Below are positions 47,801 through 58,267 of a stretch of DNA of 64,000 nucleotides, in pieces. This DNA comes from Channa striata (taxonomy: Eukaryota; Chordata; Actinopteri; Anabantiformes; Channidae): assembly GCA_033026295.1 (NCBI GenBank), contig CM065178.1, positions 23,265,781 to 23,329,780 of the forward strand, read 5' to 3'. Positions within the stretch are counted from its first letter, which is position 1, and each line of letters begins with the position of its first letter. The translations under genes were made by a program, and so were the position numbers. The notes beneath the pieces are model-generated. The model did no database searches. It was not told where the DNA came from and saw only the letters and a list, made by a program, of their open reading frames with translations.

Positions 47801-50800
47801 GTACATCTGAAATGGTCATCATGCTGTCATCAGTTTACTGTATTGACCTTTATTGGAATGAAATTAATAGGTCCACCACACTTACTATGTGGGAAACATC
47901 AGGACAAGAGCCTCACAGCTATAAGAAACTCTGATCTACTTCAGCGAAACAGAGGTCGGAAACAGAAAACAAGCAGAGTCATCCCCACGCGAAGCCACAG
48001 CATGAAGCATGAAAGATTCCCGGGGCCGTGACCAGCAGAGCATTAAACGGCCGGCTGCTGCTGCAGCCCCCGGCGCCGCTGCTGGGACCCTCAGGGAAGG
48101 CCAGCTGGCGAGCAGACGGCCCACAAAGGTCGACTGTCACGTGAAGTTTGGGGCAGCCGCCGACAGTGGCAGCAACTGTATGCAGGCCCACGGGAGGATA
48201 TCGGCACAGGTTCACTTTAAGAATTAAACACAGACTGCTGGGGTAAAGAAATCAAGTAAATCTAGTCTGCAGTAGTAAATCCACCTCAAATGATGGTAGG
48301 AGCGGAAAAATAATACACTTAAAAAAAACATCAGCTTGGACGTTTATTGGCCTAAATTATTAACTGACTGGTGGAATAGAAATGACCAGTTGAACAAATA
48401 ATGGTCAGACGCCAGTTTCTGTCACTGACTGTCGAGTCTGTCTCCTGTCTTATCTTCGTGGGTGGTGCAGCAGGGCGTGTGACACTACAAAGGAATCCTT
48501 TAACCTCCGAAACAACACACACGTACAGCTGACCAATCCGGTTTCCAACTGTCGGCTCTACAACGCCAGGCCTGCGTTCAGTCCCACCAGCAGACAGAGA
48601 TGTTCTGGGAGGACACCAGTCAACATCCCAACCAGCACGAGGTGCTACACAACACTGTCCCCTTTTCCTGTTTCCTGTCATTTTGCTACGTCATAAACCA
48701 TAAACTTAGGCTCACGCCATTTAATTCGGAGCCGATCAGCGACACCTCATCCAGCCGGGTTAAAGGTTTTGGCCGCATGGAGCCGCGCTCCATTCCACAA
48801 CGCTGGCTCGACATCACAGTCTATGTCACCTGAGGTCGAGTGCCGTTAAGTAAATACAATTTTGTTTTGCTGTATTTGGTTTGGTAAACAGAGGAACTAG
48901 AGGCTGTTAACCATAACCTTTTACCCATAAAACCCATGTATGACACTCTGGGAAGCTGGAACCAGAGGATGTGTGCGAATTTTTTTTTGCTTGGAATAAA
49001 AATGACAGAAAATAATTAATGATTACCAAAATGTTGCTGAGTAATTTTCTGTGTTTTGAACTTATACATCTGATATCTACTGCATGTAACTTTAGGAAAA
49101 TGCACAACGAAATGCCAAAGAAGATTTTTGACTTTTAGAAGTAAATGACAACGTGGACAAAACAGCAAAATGGGAAGAAAGACCAACACGAACAGACACA
49201 CTTGACATGACACCACTAACTCTGTGTTACCACAGAGTCTATGTGAATTCTGATTATGGCCTATTAAAAGGATTATATCTTGAGAAGAAGTGGATACCAC
49301 TGTGGTATTTGTCTAATGTAAATGAGGGTGAGCCAACAGGTTTGTTTTACGCTCCGCTGCATCTCTGCCTGAATTTGAAAGTCATCCTTCCGCACGTCTC
49401 GTGTTGAGGGAGGGGGAGGGATTCCTCAGGTCAACAGCAGGCAGCAAAGGGCCAAAAATGGACTCTGAGGGAGCGGAGGACAAACGAGTTGGGACACTAA
49501 TGAAACACTACATGTGGCCCCGACCGAACACGCCCACAGCCAGGCAACAGCCACCAAACACATCTTGATGCAAGTGTCACGTGACTGGTGTATTTCAGTT
49601 CCACGAGCGAGTCCGTTTTTAGCACGAGTGCCTCCAGACGGAATTCAACTCCCACACTAACAGTTTAGTTTGTGTAGCAAGCGTCTCATCAGGGTTTCAC
49701 CACAGGAGGTTTCTTCTAAACAGAAAAGGCTGTTGGCTCATGATCTTCTCACACTACTGGATCTGTCTCATCCTCCATCCACACAACTTATACTGCACGT
49801 GATCAGTCTCACGTTCTGGGACAGGAAAATCCAAATAATCTTTATGTGCACAGCACTGACAGGTGATATGACCAACACTCTCATATTATTGGGAGTATTA
49901 CAAAGCCTGCATATTATTATTGAAATTTGATTCATGTTAAACATCTGGAAGAGATGTAGGATTACTTTATTTTATAGCAATTCATTTTTTTATGCGTAAA
50001 GCCAGAGATATGAGGCGTGAAAATCACCCAGGTGTTTTTAAAAGCTATTAGCTTTTTCACCACTAAGAAACGTTTGCAGGAATGAAGGGGAATCACGTCT
50101 GATGCACCGTGTAGTTCTCCGGATATATCCGTAACATAATATGGTATGACAGATGTTTTTGTGTTATTACGACACATGTCGTCACAGTCCACGGCCCTAA
50201 ATGTATATAGTATAATGATGTATGAAAGAAAGACTAATCCAAAACGCATCAAATAGGTGGCATTAAAAAAATAAAACAAACTGGATAAAACATCCTCACT
50301 CTTGAGTAAATCTCTGCCTTGTAGTTGGTGAGCAGCCGTTACCTTTTTTCAATATCTGATAACTGTGAATTGTCTCACGTGTTTATGTGTCAGAGAAAAC
50401 AAGGTATTTTGACACAGGCCGAGCTCTAAAAATGAGAAGATAACCTGCATCTTGTCACTTCCACAGTTTCCCTGAGAGTCAGTTCCTGTGACAAAGTCCT
50501 TCTCACAGAGGTGAGCTTGTCAATGGGAGATCGCTGTACGGGTTAAAAGTTTGGTGTGTGAAAAAACACACGTGGATCTCAATACTAATTTAATTTGATA
50601 ATGTATCGATTATCATATTCAAAATCAATATCTAATAAATAGATTGACACGCAGGTTCTGCTGCTCTTATTGCACAAAAGGTAAACTTTTGTAAAGATTT
50701 TATGCATTTGGTGGCACGTTCTTTACACTACGACAGGTTACCTCACAGCGTAACCCCTTTATCACGGCATGCATCACATCACCACATTGGAGCCGGTACA

Positions 50801-51991
50801 CAGCCGGTGAAGTGGTTTGCCATGTTTCAGAGATTCAGCTTCAGAGATAGTGAACGGAGTCTGGTGAGCAAGTTCTTTTCTCTCTGAGGTGAGTTAATGT
50901 TACGCAACAACAAGTGCATATATTACACAGGGGCTGATGGTGGATCGCCTAATGGAGCTGGAAGGTGGGGCCGACTTAACCTTTGAAACTGTCCCACAGA
51001 AAGATGTCTGACGGTTTACACCATCTCTGTCTACCACTGGTGGCTGATGGTGATATGTAATAATACAACAATAATAATAAAAATCACTGTCAGTGGTGAT
51101 ATCACCGCCATTTCCCCTTGGCTGAAGAAGCTAAGGTAGTTTGAGTTTAACTTTTTTTAAAATGATTTTCAGTGAGCAATATATTTACAGGATTTGTTAG
51201 TTTAAAATTCCCAGAGCTAAAGGAAATCTGCATACAACCTAGAAAAGCATTTATGTTTGATGACTAATTTAACATATGAATTGGCCATTAAATCAAATCG
51301 TGTAATAAAGAACCTACTGAAACTATGTATTGTCTCTGACAAAGTGCTCGTCTCTAAAACGCTCAGAGCAAAAAGGGAAAGTTTGAACATCCGCGGTTTC
51401 ATTGACTGGACTTTGTGCATTCGGAACCTCCAGTACAGAACATCCGACTGTGAATCTCTGAAACACGGTGACCCGGTGTGTGTGAGCAGACAGAACATCC
51501 TGCAGAAACGTGCAGAGCGGGGCTGCAATCAGGAGCGACGCGGCTCGGATCGTGATTTTCTGCGGTTTTAAATCCAGGTGAGCACTTCCTTATCCGTCTG
51601 CCCCCCCCATCCCACTTCCACGCTGGATAATCGGCTTGCGGCTCTGCACGCACGACAAGACACGAGCCGGGTTTTTATTCAAGTGCCGAACAGGACCTGA
51701 CATTCCGGGCTGTGCCGAGGACGTGGAGCCTGCGACAGAGCCGCGTCGAGCCGGTTCCGTGACGTTTTGCTGCAGGACAGCAGCTAACTAACTAGCTAGC
51801 CTCTGGGAGCTAGCTGCCAGCTAGCTCGACCTGCGACAACAACCTGCCCGACCGGTTCCGAGGGCGAGGTCTCGCCGGGGAACCGAGACTCTTTTCTCGC
51901 CCGAGAACGAGCCGTTTACCTTGTCGCTGAGATTGTCGGCGCCGTCGGCGTCTCTCCCGCCGCCGCCGCCTCGCTTCCTCAGCTCCGTCAT
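32988..51991 (-). CDS. cds1: Phosphatidate cytidylyltransferase 1, CDP-diacylglycerol synthase (13 coding exons)
   Basis: Exons in coding order: 51991-51920, 43276-43119, 39961-39865, 39736-39639, 38582-38443, 36988-36930, 36252-36170, 35947-35860, 35517-35449, 35295-35143, 34976-34857, 34211-34108, 33126-32988. Phases agree; introns are GT...AG. Product 459 residues (human CDS1 461). It makes CDP-diacylglycerol from phosphatidic acid and CTP in the ER, feeding phosphatidylinositol and cardiolipin synthesis. The CTP-transferase signature (about residues 370-396) is present: SGFKRAFKIKDF, then IPGHGGIMDRFD, split by an intron. Paralogue choice: QFLARYHRFISFALYLAG resembles CDS1 rather than CDS2, and wdfy3 is the neighbour, as in human. 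The N-terminus (MTELRKRGGGGG) and acidic exon 2 are divergent and probably cytosolic. The C-terminus ends in an alanine-rich tail (ATAAAAQA). Confidence 0.95.
33358..33383. repeat. (GT)n microsatellite in the last cds1 intron
   Basis: About 13 GT units between cds1 coding exons 12 and 13. Confidence 0.9.
34622..34668 (+). repeat. Teleost dispersed repeat in a cds1 intron
   Basis: The phrases tacatttagtcacttgtcag and acgcttttatccaaagcgac are the core of a widespread fish repeat. Another copy starts near 14115. Confidence 0.6.
36989..38442. other. cds1 intron, 1.45 kb, no feature seen
   Basis: Intron between coding exons 5 and 6 of cds1. No repeat, RNA gene or conserved-looking element was recognised in it. 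Confidence 0.6.
38755..38808. repeat. (TG)27 microsatellite
   Basis: An uninterrupted TG run of about 54 bases in a cds1 intron (between coding exons 4 and 5). Confidence 0.95.
41943..41978. repeat. Poly(A)/(GAA)n microsatellite
   Basis: Nine A residues followed by about seven gaa/gat triplets. Confidence 0.85.
42430..42531. repeat. Poly(A) tract followed by a short tandem duplication
   Basis: A run of about 22 A residues is followed by two imperfect copies of a ~34 base unit (taatgtaaattctacttcct, then gtgtggggacc or gtttggggacc), 42 bases apart. The tggggacc ending resembles the fish tggtccccacaa-type dispersed repeat. The poly(A) is not preceded by an AATAAA, so retroposition is not supported. 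Confidence 0.7.
43277..51919. other. cds1 intron 1, 8.6 kb
   Basis: The largest cds1 intron. It contains a fish repeat similar to that at 2499 (reverse orientation, 43735-43790), an L2-like tail phrase (agactttattgatccctggt, about 43866), a SINE-like fragment near 46400 and a local GC-rich patch at 48020-48190. No additional exon with splice signals and recognisable protein was found. The first intron of a CpG-promoter gene is a plausible site for enhancers, which cannot be identified here. Confidence 0.55.
46385..46465 (+). repeat. SINE-like fragment
   Basis: The sequence gtgagtggttcagtcccagg followed by gtcctcctgtccacgtctcc resembles a teleost tRNA-derived SINE: a B-box-like ggttcagtccc and then the tcctcctgtccac body. 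Diverged and truncated. Confidence 0.45.
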
Positions 51992-52295
51992 GTTTCGCTG
52001 CTCTCGCCGCCGGGACGTTAATGTGTCACATAAGCCGAGTCCGCAGGGGGGAGGGAAGGAGGGAGGGAGGGAGAGGGGGGTGAAACCCTGGGCTTGTCGG
52101 AGAAAGTCCTGGACTTGCGACCCGGTTCTGACTGAAAACCACGGTCGGCTTTCACGGGGACGGCGCCAGCGTTTCCGCGGAGGTCTGACGGAGCGACGAG
52201 TCCGCTGCGTGTGTTTGTTTATCACCGCAGTCCCTCCGCCCCGCCCACCGCCGTCAATCGGAGACGGCGAAGAAGAGCAGCTTCCGGTAACAGCT
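51640..52295 (-). promoter_or_regulatory. cds1: CpG-rich promoter and first exon of cds1
   Basis: High CpG density surrounds coding exon 1 (51920-51991). Sequence above 51991 is 5' UTR and promoter, containing a purine-rich gggagggaaggagggagg block at about 52047-52080. No TATA box was seen. In the start of intron 1, at about 51783-51827, there is an AGCT-rich, partly palindromic cluster (gctagc and agctagct units). Confidence 0.55.
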
Positions 52296-53262
52296 TTCAA
52301 AGTAAAGCCTTCATCAGGTGTTCAGCTCCTGTTCGAGTCGAATCAAATCAAATCCTTATCCTTCCATAGTAACTAGGCACTTATCTTTATTATTTACGTA
52401 CTATTATTTAATAATAATTTTATTACAATAAGATTAATATACTGTAATAATTTGTACAAAATCTTCCACTGAGTGCAGAAAAACAAGCTGGACAGTTTGA
52501 GGTTTAATCTGATGAGCCAGCCATTCTCCTTCCGGTGTGCTCGTCTAACTGCACGAACGTCTTTGCTGCAGAGACGGCGTCTGTCTGGGCTCGGTGGACC
52601 GGTTCTGCCTCATGCTGCAGTAATGGCATGAGTGACAAACTTAGACCCATCTCATTCAAACCTCAACCCCTAAAGTAATTTGATTCCAAAACTCAAAACC
52701 ACATTTTTATGGTTCAAAACATTGATGTTGTACAAGCGTTAAACACACATACCAGAGTGATACTTCATTTTACAGATTAATTATTTCAACAAGACCCAGC
52801 ACCGTGTATGTTTTGTATGAGGCTCAGGTTTCAGCAAGAACTTACTGGACTGATGAGGTTTTTTTTTAAGCAGAGCTTTATGTTGAATACATTTGGTTTA
52901 AAAATATTTCCTTACTCTTTTATCAATGGATAATCATTTTTTTCCAAACTACACAAATACGCTTTTACATATAAAATGACAGGATTAAACCCTAAATAAT
53001 TTATACACCAGCTTAATCGTGTAAGTTATTTTATTTATAAAAGACAAATTCTCAGCCTGGTGAAGCGATATTAGAGTCATTAATCTGTGTGCTTGCTGAA
53101 CTTTTACTACAACATTTTCTTTACTGTAGTTAGTTTTCTGATTCCTCTAAATAACAGTTCCTGCCTGTATTTCACTAAGTCTTCCCCTCAATGTCACAGA
53201 AGAAAACCCTTAAGTTGTAACGACACAGATGAGTCTGCCTCTGGTGGTAAACAGCAATTATT
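51992..53262. other. Intergenic gap between cds1 and wdfy3
   Basis: CpG-rich up to about 52300, then AT-rich unique sequence. Both neighbouring genes are on the minus strand, so this gap holds the cds1 promoter and the end of wdfy3 transcription. No other gene was found. Confidence 0.5.
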
Positions 53263-56200
53263 TATTGAAATGAAATTAAAAAGAATAAGTACCAGATCTA
53301 TTGCATTATTGTAACATTTTCTTTCTGTAAGGGGAGCGGGGAGGTTACTTTAAGTTTTTTCTCTTGTAGGATGTAGTGAACACAAATATACAAGGAACAT
53401 TCAGCTATCACAGATTGCACACCAGATACTGTATTAATGCAGTCTAATACAAGACCACCAAAATAATCCAGGGTTTTCTTTTTTCCCTTTCTTCTTCGTC
53501 TCTCATTAGTTCATCATTTTTTCAATAAAGAATACAAAAGTCCACCTACTTCTCTGGATCTGTACACAAACCTGTCAACTCATCAAGACAATGCCTCAAA
53601 AAAAACAGTGAAAAGAATCAAATCAACAAGGAAAAAAAATATAATGCCAAGAACATGTACAATGCACTGACACAGAAAGTCAGCTGTGTTAATAGACATG
53701 CAACAAGTAACAAAACTTGCTGAAATCGCAATAATCATTAAAAAAAGAAATCTAAAACCAGTTATAATTGCATAAATACTTTGTACAGTTTATCTGCTGT
53801 GAAATGCACCCTTCTGTTAAAAGGAAAACTTAAAACTGTATTCAATAAAAACTCCTCATGACGTTTTTTGTACATGTGAAGGTGCAAAAAGGAACTCTTG
53901 ATTGATAGGAGCCGACTCGGCCTTCTCAGCTAGATGGCATGATTGCACACAGTAAGTTACAGTACATAAATCCAGAATGATAGAAGGACAACAACAAGAG
54001 TGCATATTATTACAGTATGATCCTCAGGATGTCAGTGAGCTCTGGGGGTGAATTTGAAGTGGGAAAAGTGTTTGTCTTTTTTACATGTCTGACACTCACT
54101 GAAGGTTGACGTGGAGAAACCAAAAAAAAAAAAAAAGGAAAGTTCTCTCTAGGAAAGAGAGCAGCACTTGAATGCACAGTTCTTGCCCACAGAACCACAT
54201 GAAACTAACATGGAGAGAGATGAATGACGAAAGAAAACCTGTCCAGTCTCGGCATGAAAGTAAAAGCTTTGTGTGTTGACTATTGAAGCCAGCAGCAGCC
54301 ACCCAGTAGAACTGTTAGAAAAATTCAACCACCTCTGCAATTTTAATATCTTATCGCAATGTCTTTGCTTTGGGTACATTCTGTGCCAAAATGATGCTGT
54401 TTGGAAACACACTGTACAATCACATTTCCGAATTTCTGCACGACTTTCAAATGCGATGCATTATTTTCATGAATTAAGTTGGTTTCTGTGAGGTTGCATT
54501 TCTTTTAAAGTATAACAAATTATTAAACGAATCATACTTTCATCAATCTCTAAAAACAGCAATGAATTCTACTTACAAGGTAATGTGAGATCAGTCTGCA
54601 GCCGCCGTCATCATTTGTAAAGGTAAATAAAAAAAACCATCTGCCAGCAGTGGGTGCAGCTGGCCGCTGTTCTCTCACCACAGACAGACTAATCCAGGTT
54701 GCAGACTGATGGACATTACCAGAAGAGACAAAGCTGCTTTTAGTTTCTGTGTGGCGATTGACAAATATATGAATAAGTAAGGAAATGACTGAGGTTATCT
54801 TTAAAAATCCGTTTGTCAAAAACTAAAATTACACCTTGTGTTTTTTTTAAACGCCGTCCTTGTTCTTACAGTCTTATGTACTTGTTTCGGTTCTCTTGAA
54901 CCACGTATTGTTTTGTCCTATCCTCCAATAAGACAGTCATGCCAATAGTGACCTGTAAAACTTATTGGAATAGCAAACAGCAGTCAACATAAACACATTT
55001 AAAAAACAGATGTTTGGCACAAATGAGCCTCCAAACATTATTTCCTCGATTTTCGCTGAACTCAACCTACAAAATATGTTTTAAGCAAAACAACATAGGG
55101 CAACTAAACTCAGGATAAGTTGACAGTCCCCTGCCAAATTCAAGTCATTTCAGTACCTACGTGAATCCATTTTAATTTCCTGAAATCATTATGTATCAAA
55201 TTATGCAATTATGTACATGAACGTACATTTTTTTCGATATGCATGTTATACAGTACAAGGTCATAAACTTGAATTAAACTATCAACTCTTCTACTGGGCT
55301 CCACAGCTGACAGGTAAAACCATTAGTGAAATATGAAACGGATGCAGATTTAATGCTACGCTTATTTAGAATCCACAGATGTTTGAACCAAATGTGCAAG
55401 AAAGAGGAGGGGGTCTATCAGCAGTTCTCTCTGTCCATCCTTTAACTTATAAAATAAAAGCATTATATTTTAAATTCTGAGTTTGGACGTTGCCCTGTTT
55501 GAGGGAATATCATCATTTCATGGTTTAAATGATTATTTACATCTTCTCCAAAGTCACACGTTTTCTCTCCGTACTCAAACAGCTCTTTGAAAGGTGCTCG
55601 CCTGCTGCTCCTGCAGTTTAACTCCATCTATGACCGACCGAGGATAAAGTGTGTGGAGTGCCACATGTGCCGATCTGCTGTAATAATACCACTGGGTCAG
55701 AGGGAAATCCAGCAAATAAGAAAAATACAATTCATACAAGGAGTCCCTTTTCTGCGTGCATTCAAAAAGCTGCTCGAGCCTGTGCAGTAACTAAATAAAG
55801 CTACATGGAAAATAAACGTGCAGCAACATTATCACACATTTTGTCTTATACCAAATTCATATTCTTCCAAATTGGATGTTTTCTCTCTACAAGAAAAAGG
55901 AGAAACACATACAATCTTGAAATAAATGGAGCGATATGGTCGAAAACGAAATACAAATATGAAATGATCACGAATCCAGTTGTCAAAAAGCAGCAATAAC
56001 ATAAATTCTCGAAAGGGGAATTTATAAAAATGACTAGAACAGAGTATACGTTAAAAAAAATAATAGACACATCAAACCAACATGGCGAAAAAGGAAGAGA
56101 CAGTCGATCGAAAATCTCCATGTTGGTGATGACATGACACTGCGGCAGAGACAGACAAAAAAAAAAATCTTTCTGTAAACAACAAGAAAACCGATCAGGA

Positions 56201-56853
56201 TATTTGAAACAAAACAGTAACTTTGCATAACGAGAGCCTCCGTTTTATTCGACCCACAGACATTAACTGTTGACATTCGTATCCCGCCTTCCCCTCTGTG
56301 TTAGTTCTCTGGACTCGCTCTGACCCGTGACGCACACTACACACAATCGATTTAGTTTTTTTAAAGCCAGGAGTGGTTAGTCACAACGCTGTGTTACAGG
56401 CAATTATTTTTTCCTCATTGACCTTTTATTTGTTCTGTGTTTGTTCCTCAGAATTAAAAAGGCCATAATGAGTATTTACAATATACACAAGTTTGTTATG
56501 TCCCACGGTGAAAGAGGAAGGAATTTTCCATGTTCTTGATATCAAAGCAGAAATGTTGGCTGATTGATTCAAGCGTGCCGCAGTGAGGGTGTTTTTCCTT
56601 TTTTCCTCCAGACGATGAGCGCAAGTGGTGAACAAGTTTTTTTTTCACTGCCTTTTAATGCATTATTCGTGTTTTTCAGTCAGCATGTTACTGTACATGT
56701 GGTTACTGGACGTACGAAGGGACAAGTGGGGCTTGGAGCGGAGATAGTTTTGTGTGGGGGTTGTGGTGGTGGGTAACGTTAAGGGATCAACAAGGCAGAT
56801 GAAGAAATGAAACCCTCCTCGTGAAGGAGGTGGCTCTTGTCTGAAGGCGGCCT
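53263..56853 (-). other. wdfy3: Probable wdfy3 3' UTR
   Basis: This AT-rich 3.6 kb follows the wdfy3 stop codon at 56854 and contains no supportable exon. A minus-strand AATAAA (plus-strand tatttattga) at about 53263-53268 is the candidate distal end. Another lies at about 56424, only 430 bases after the stop. Long 3' UTRs are usual for wdfy3, but the end point is inferred. Confidence 0.45.
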
Positions 56854-57774
56854 TCAGTTTCTGCAGCCATCCTCCACACTTCTCTCATGCTGCAGGTTGT
56901 AGTAACAGTTCTGACAAACTCGCACTGGTGACGAGATCTTCAGCCTTTTGATCTCTGATTGGAAGCGACTGCATCTGTAAAACAATTTTTAAAGAACATA
57001 TGCAGATAATCTTCACCTGTCACATGTTTGGTTTATTTAGCTTAACTGACAGGGATTATCTGTTTTCACTATGTAACTCTGAGAGTAACAATAGTTATCA
57101 ATGAATCTATTATTTCCCTTTATGAGATGCTAGACAAAAATGCCAGAGGACCCAGGATTTAGCCTTGTGGAACTTAGTATGGTATAATAGTATGCAAAAC
57201 ATTCACCAGGTATTTAATAAGAGTATGTGAGAAGTTGTGCAGAACAATAAGATAAAAAAAAAGAGAACTGAAGAATAACAATTGGATGGGACAAGTAAAA
57301 ATGCAGAGCTTGCTACAGACACATCGACAGCACCTGATCTACCAAAGTCCAGATGATCAGACTGTGGTTGTGCTGACCGGCTTGTAGTTTGTGTTTAACT
57401 GTGTGAATGCGATCAGGTCTTGCTCACATCCTGCAAATGTTCATTTTAATTTTCTCTGTCAAGCTACATCAGATTAATAAGGATAAAAATGTGTTTAAAA
57501 AACTCAGTAGTAACAAGAGCATGAAACAGGTTAAGAAAATGGAACATTATAAAAACACACATACAGACCAAAAGGGTTTTGATGCTGCTGTTATGAAATT
57601 AGTGGCATTTTAGGAATATTGTCACTTTCATATAGTGTTTGTCTTTAGGATTAAATAGTATTGACAACATAAGCAATAACCAATAGTGTCAATTGTGCTA
57701 AACTGCTTCGCCGGGACTCATCCTGGTGTGATTCAGTTAGATCTGACAGAGTGTGGCCTGACACACAGGAAAAC

Positions 57775-57840
<66 letters not shown>

Positions 57841-58267
57841 TTCACCTTTTCCCACCTGCTCCGGGCAAAAAAACAGCACAGACTGCAAATTCTCACCCTA
57901 CATAACAGAACTACTCCAAGTGTGTCTTGAAATTCTGTTTACACGTCAAAGGCCATTGCTCATTATAAGAAGCCGACTGTCAAAACAGACTTAAAATAGT
58001 GTAATGAAACAGAGAGTAGCAAACAAGAGAAGTCAGCCGGAGCAAACATGGCTGCAGTAATTTCCTTACTTCTGGCAGAAGAGCTGCCCGCAGTTCCTGC
58101 AGTGATGGCGTCGCTCTGTGAGGGAGAAGCGAACTGCACATCCAGAGCAGCTGTCAACCACCTCATCCTTCACCCAGTGGTCAGCAGCTGAACGGCCTGG
58201 CTGGTCACTGACTGACCAGCTAAAGACCCGGCCGCGTCCGTCGCCCACTAGAATCTTACTGTGGTCC
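56854..58267 (-). other. wdfy3: wdfy3 FYVE zinc finger, split across the last two exons
   Basis: Exon 58267-58070 carries HWVKDE (the WxxD motif), CSGC, RRHHCR (the PI3P-binding basic motif), CRNC and the first Cys of CQKC. Exon 56974-56854 supplies the next Cys, RLKISSPVRVC (the RVC motif) and CQNC, then ends HERSVEDGCRN-stop. All eight zinc ligands are present, so the finger should fold and bind PI3P. The 1.1 kb intron between them holds the longest GT array of the window. Confidence 0.95.

Noticed and set aside
48009..48227. Ala/Pro-rich frame in cds1 intron 1 as an extra exon
   Set aside because: The GC-rich patch gives open frames on both strands, with no splice sites in phase with cds1 and no recognisable domain.
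32988..51991. Assigning the gene as cds2 because the protein begins MTELR
   Set aside because: The start resembles CDS2, but the membrane exons (QFLARYHRFISFALYLAG) and adjacency to wdfy3 fit CDS1 better.
51821..52300. 159-codon minus-strand frame around cds1 exon 1 taken as a whole
   Set aside because: Only 51920-51991 is coding. The upstream part is 5' UTR and the downstream part passes a consensus donor (gtaaac) that joins in phase to exon 2.
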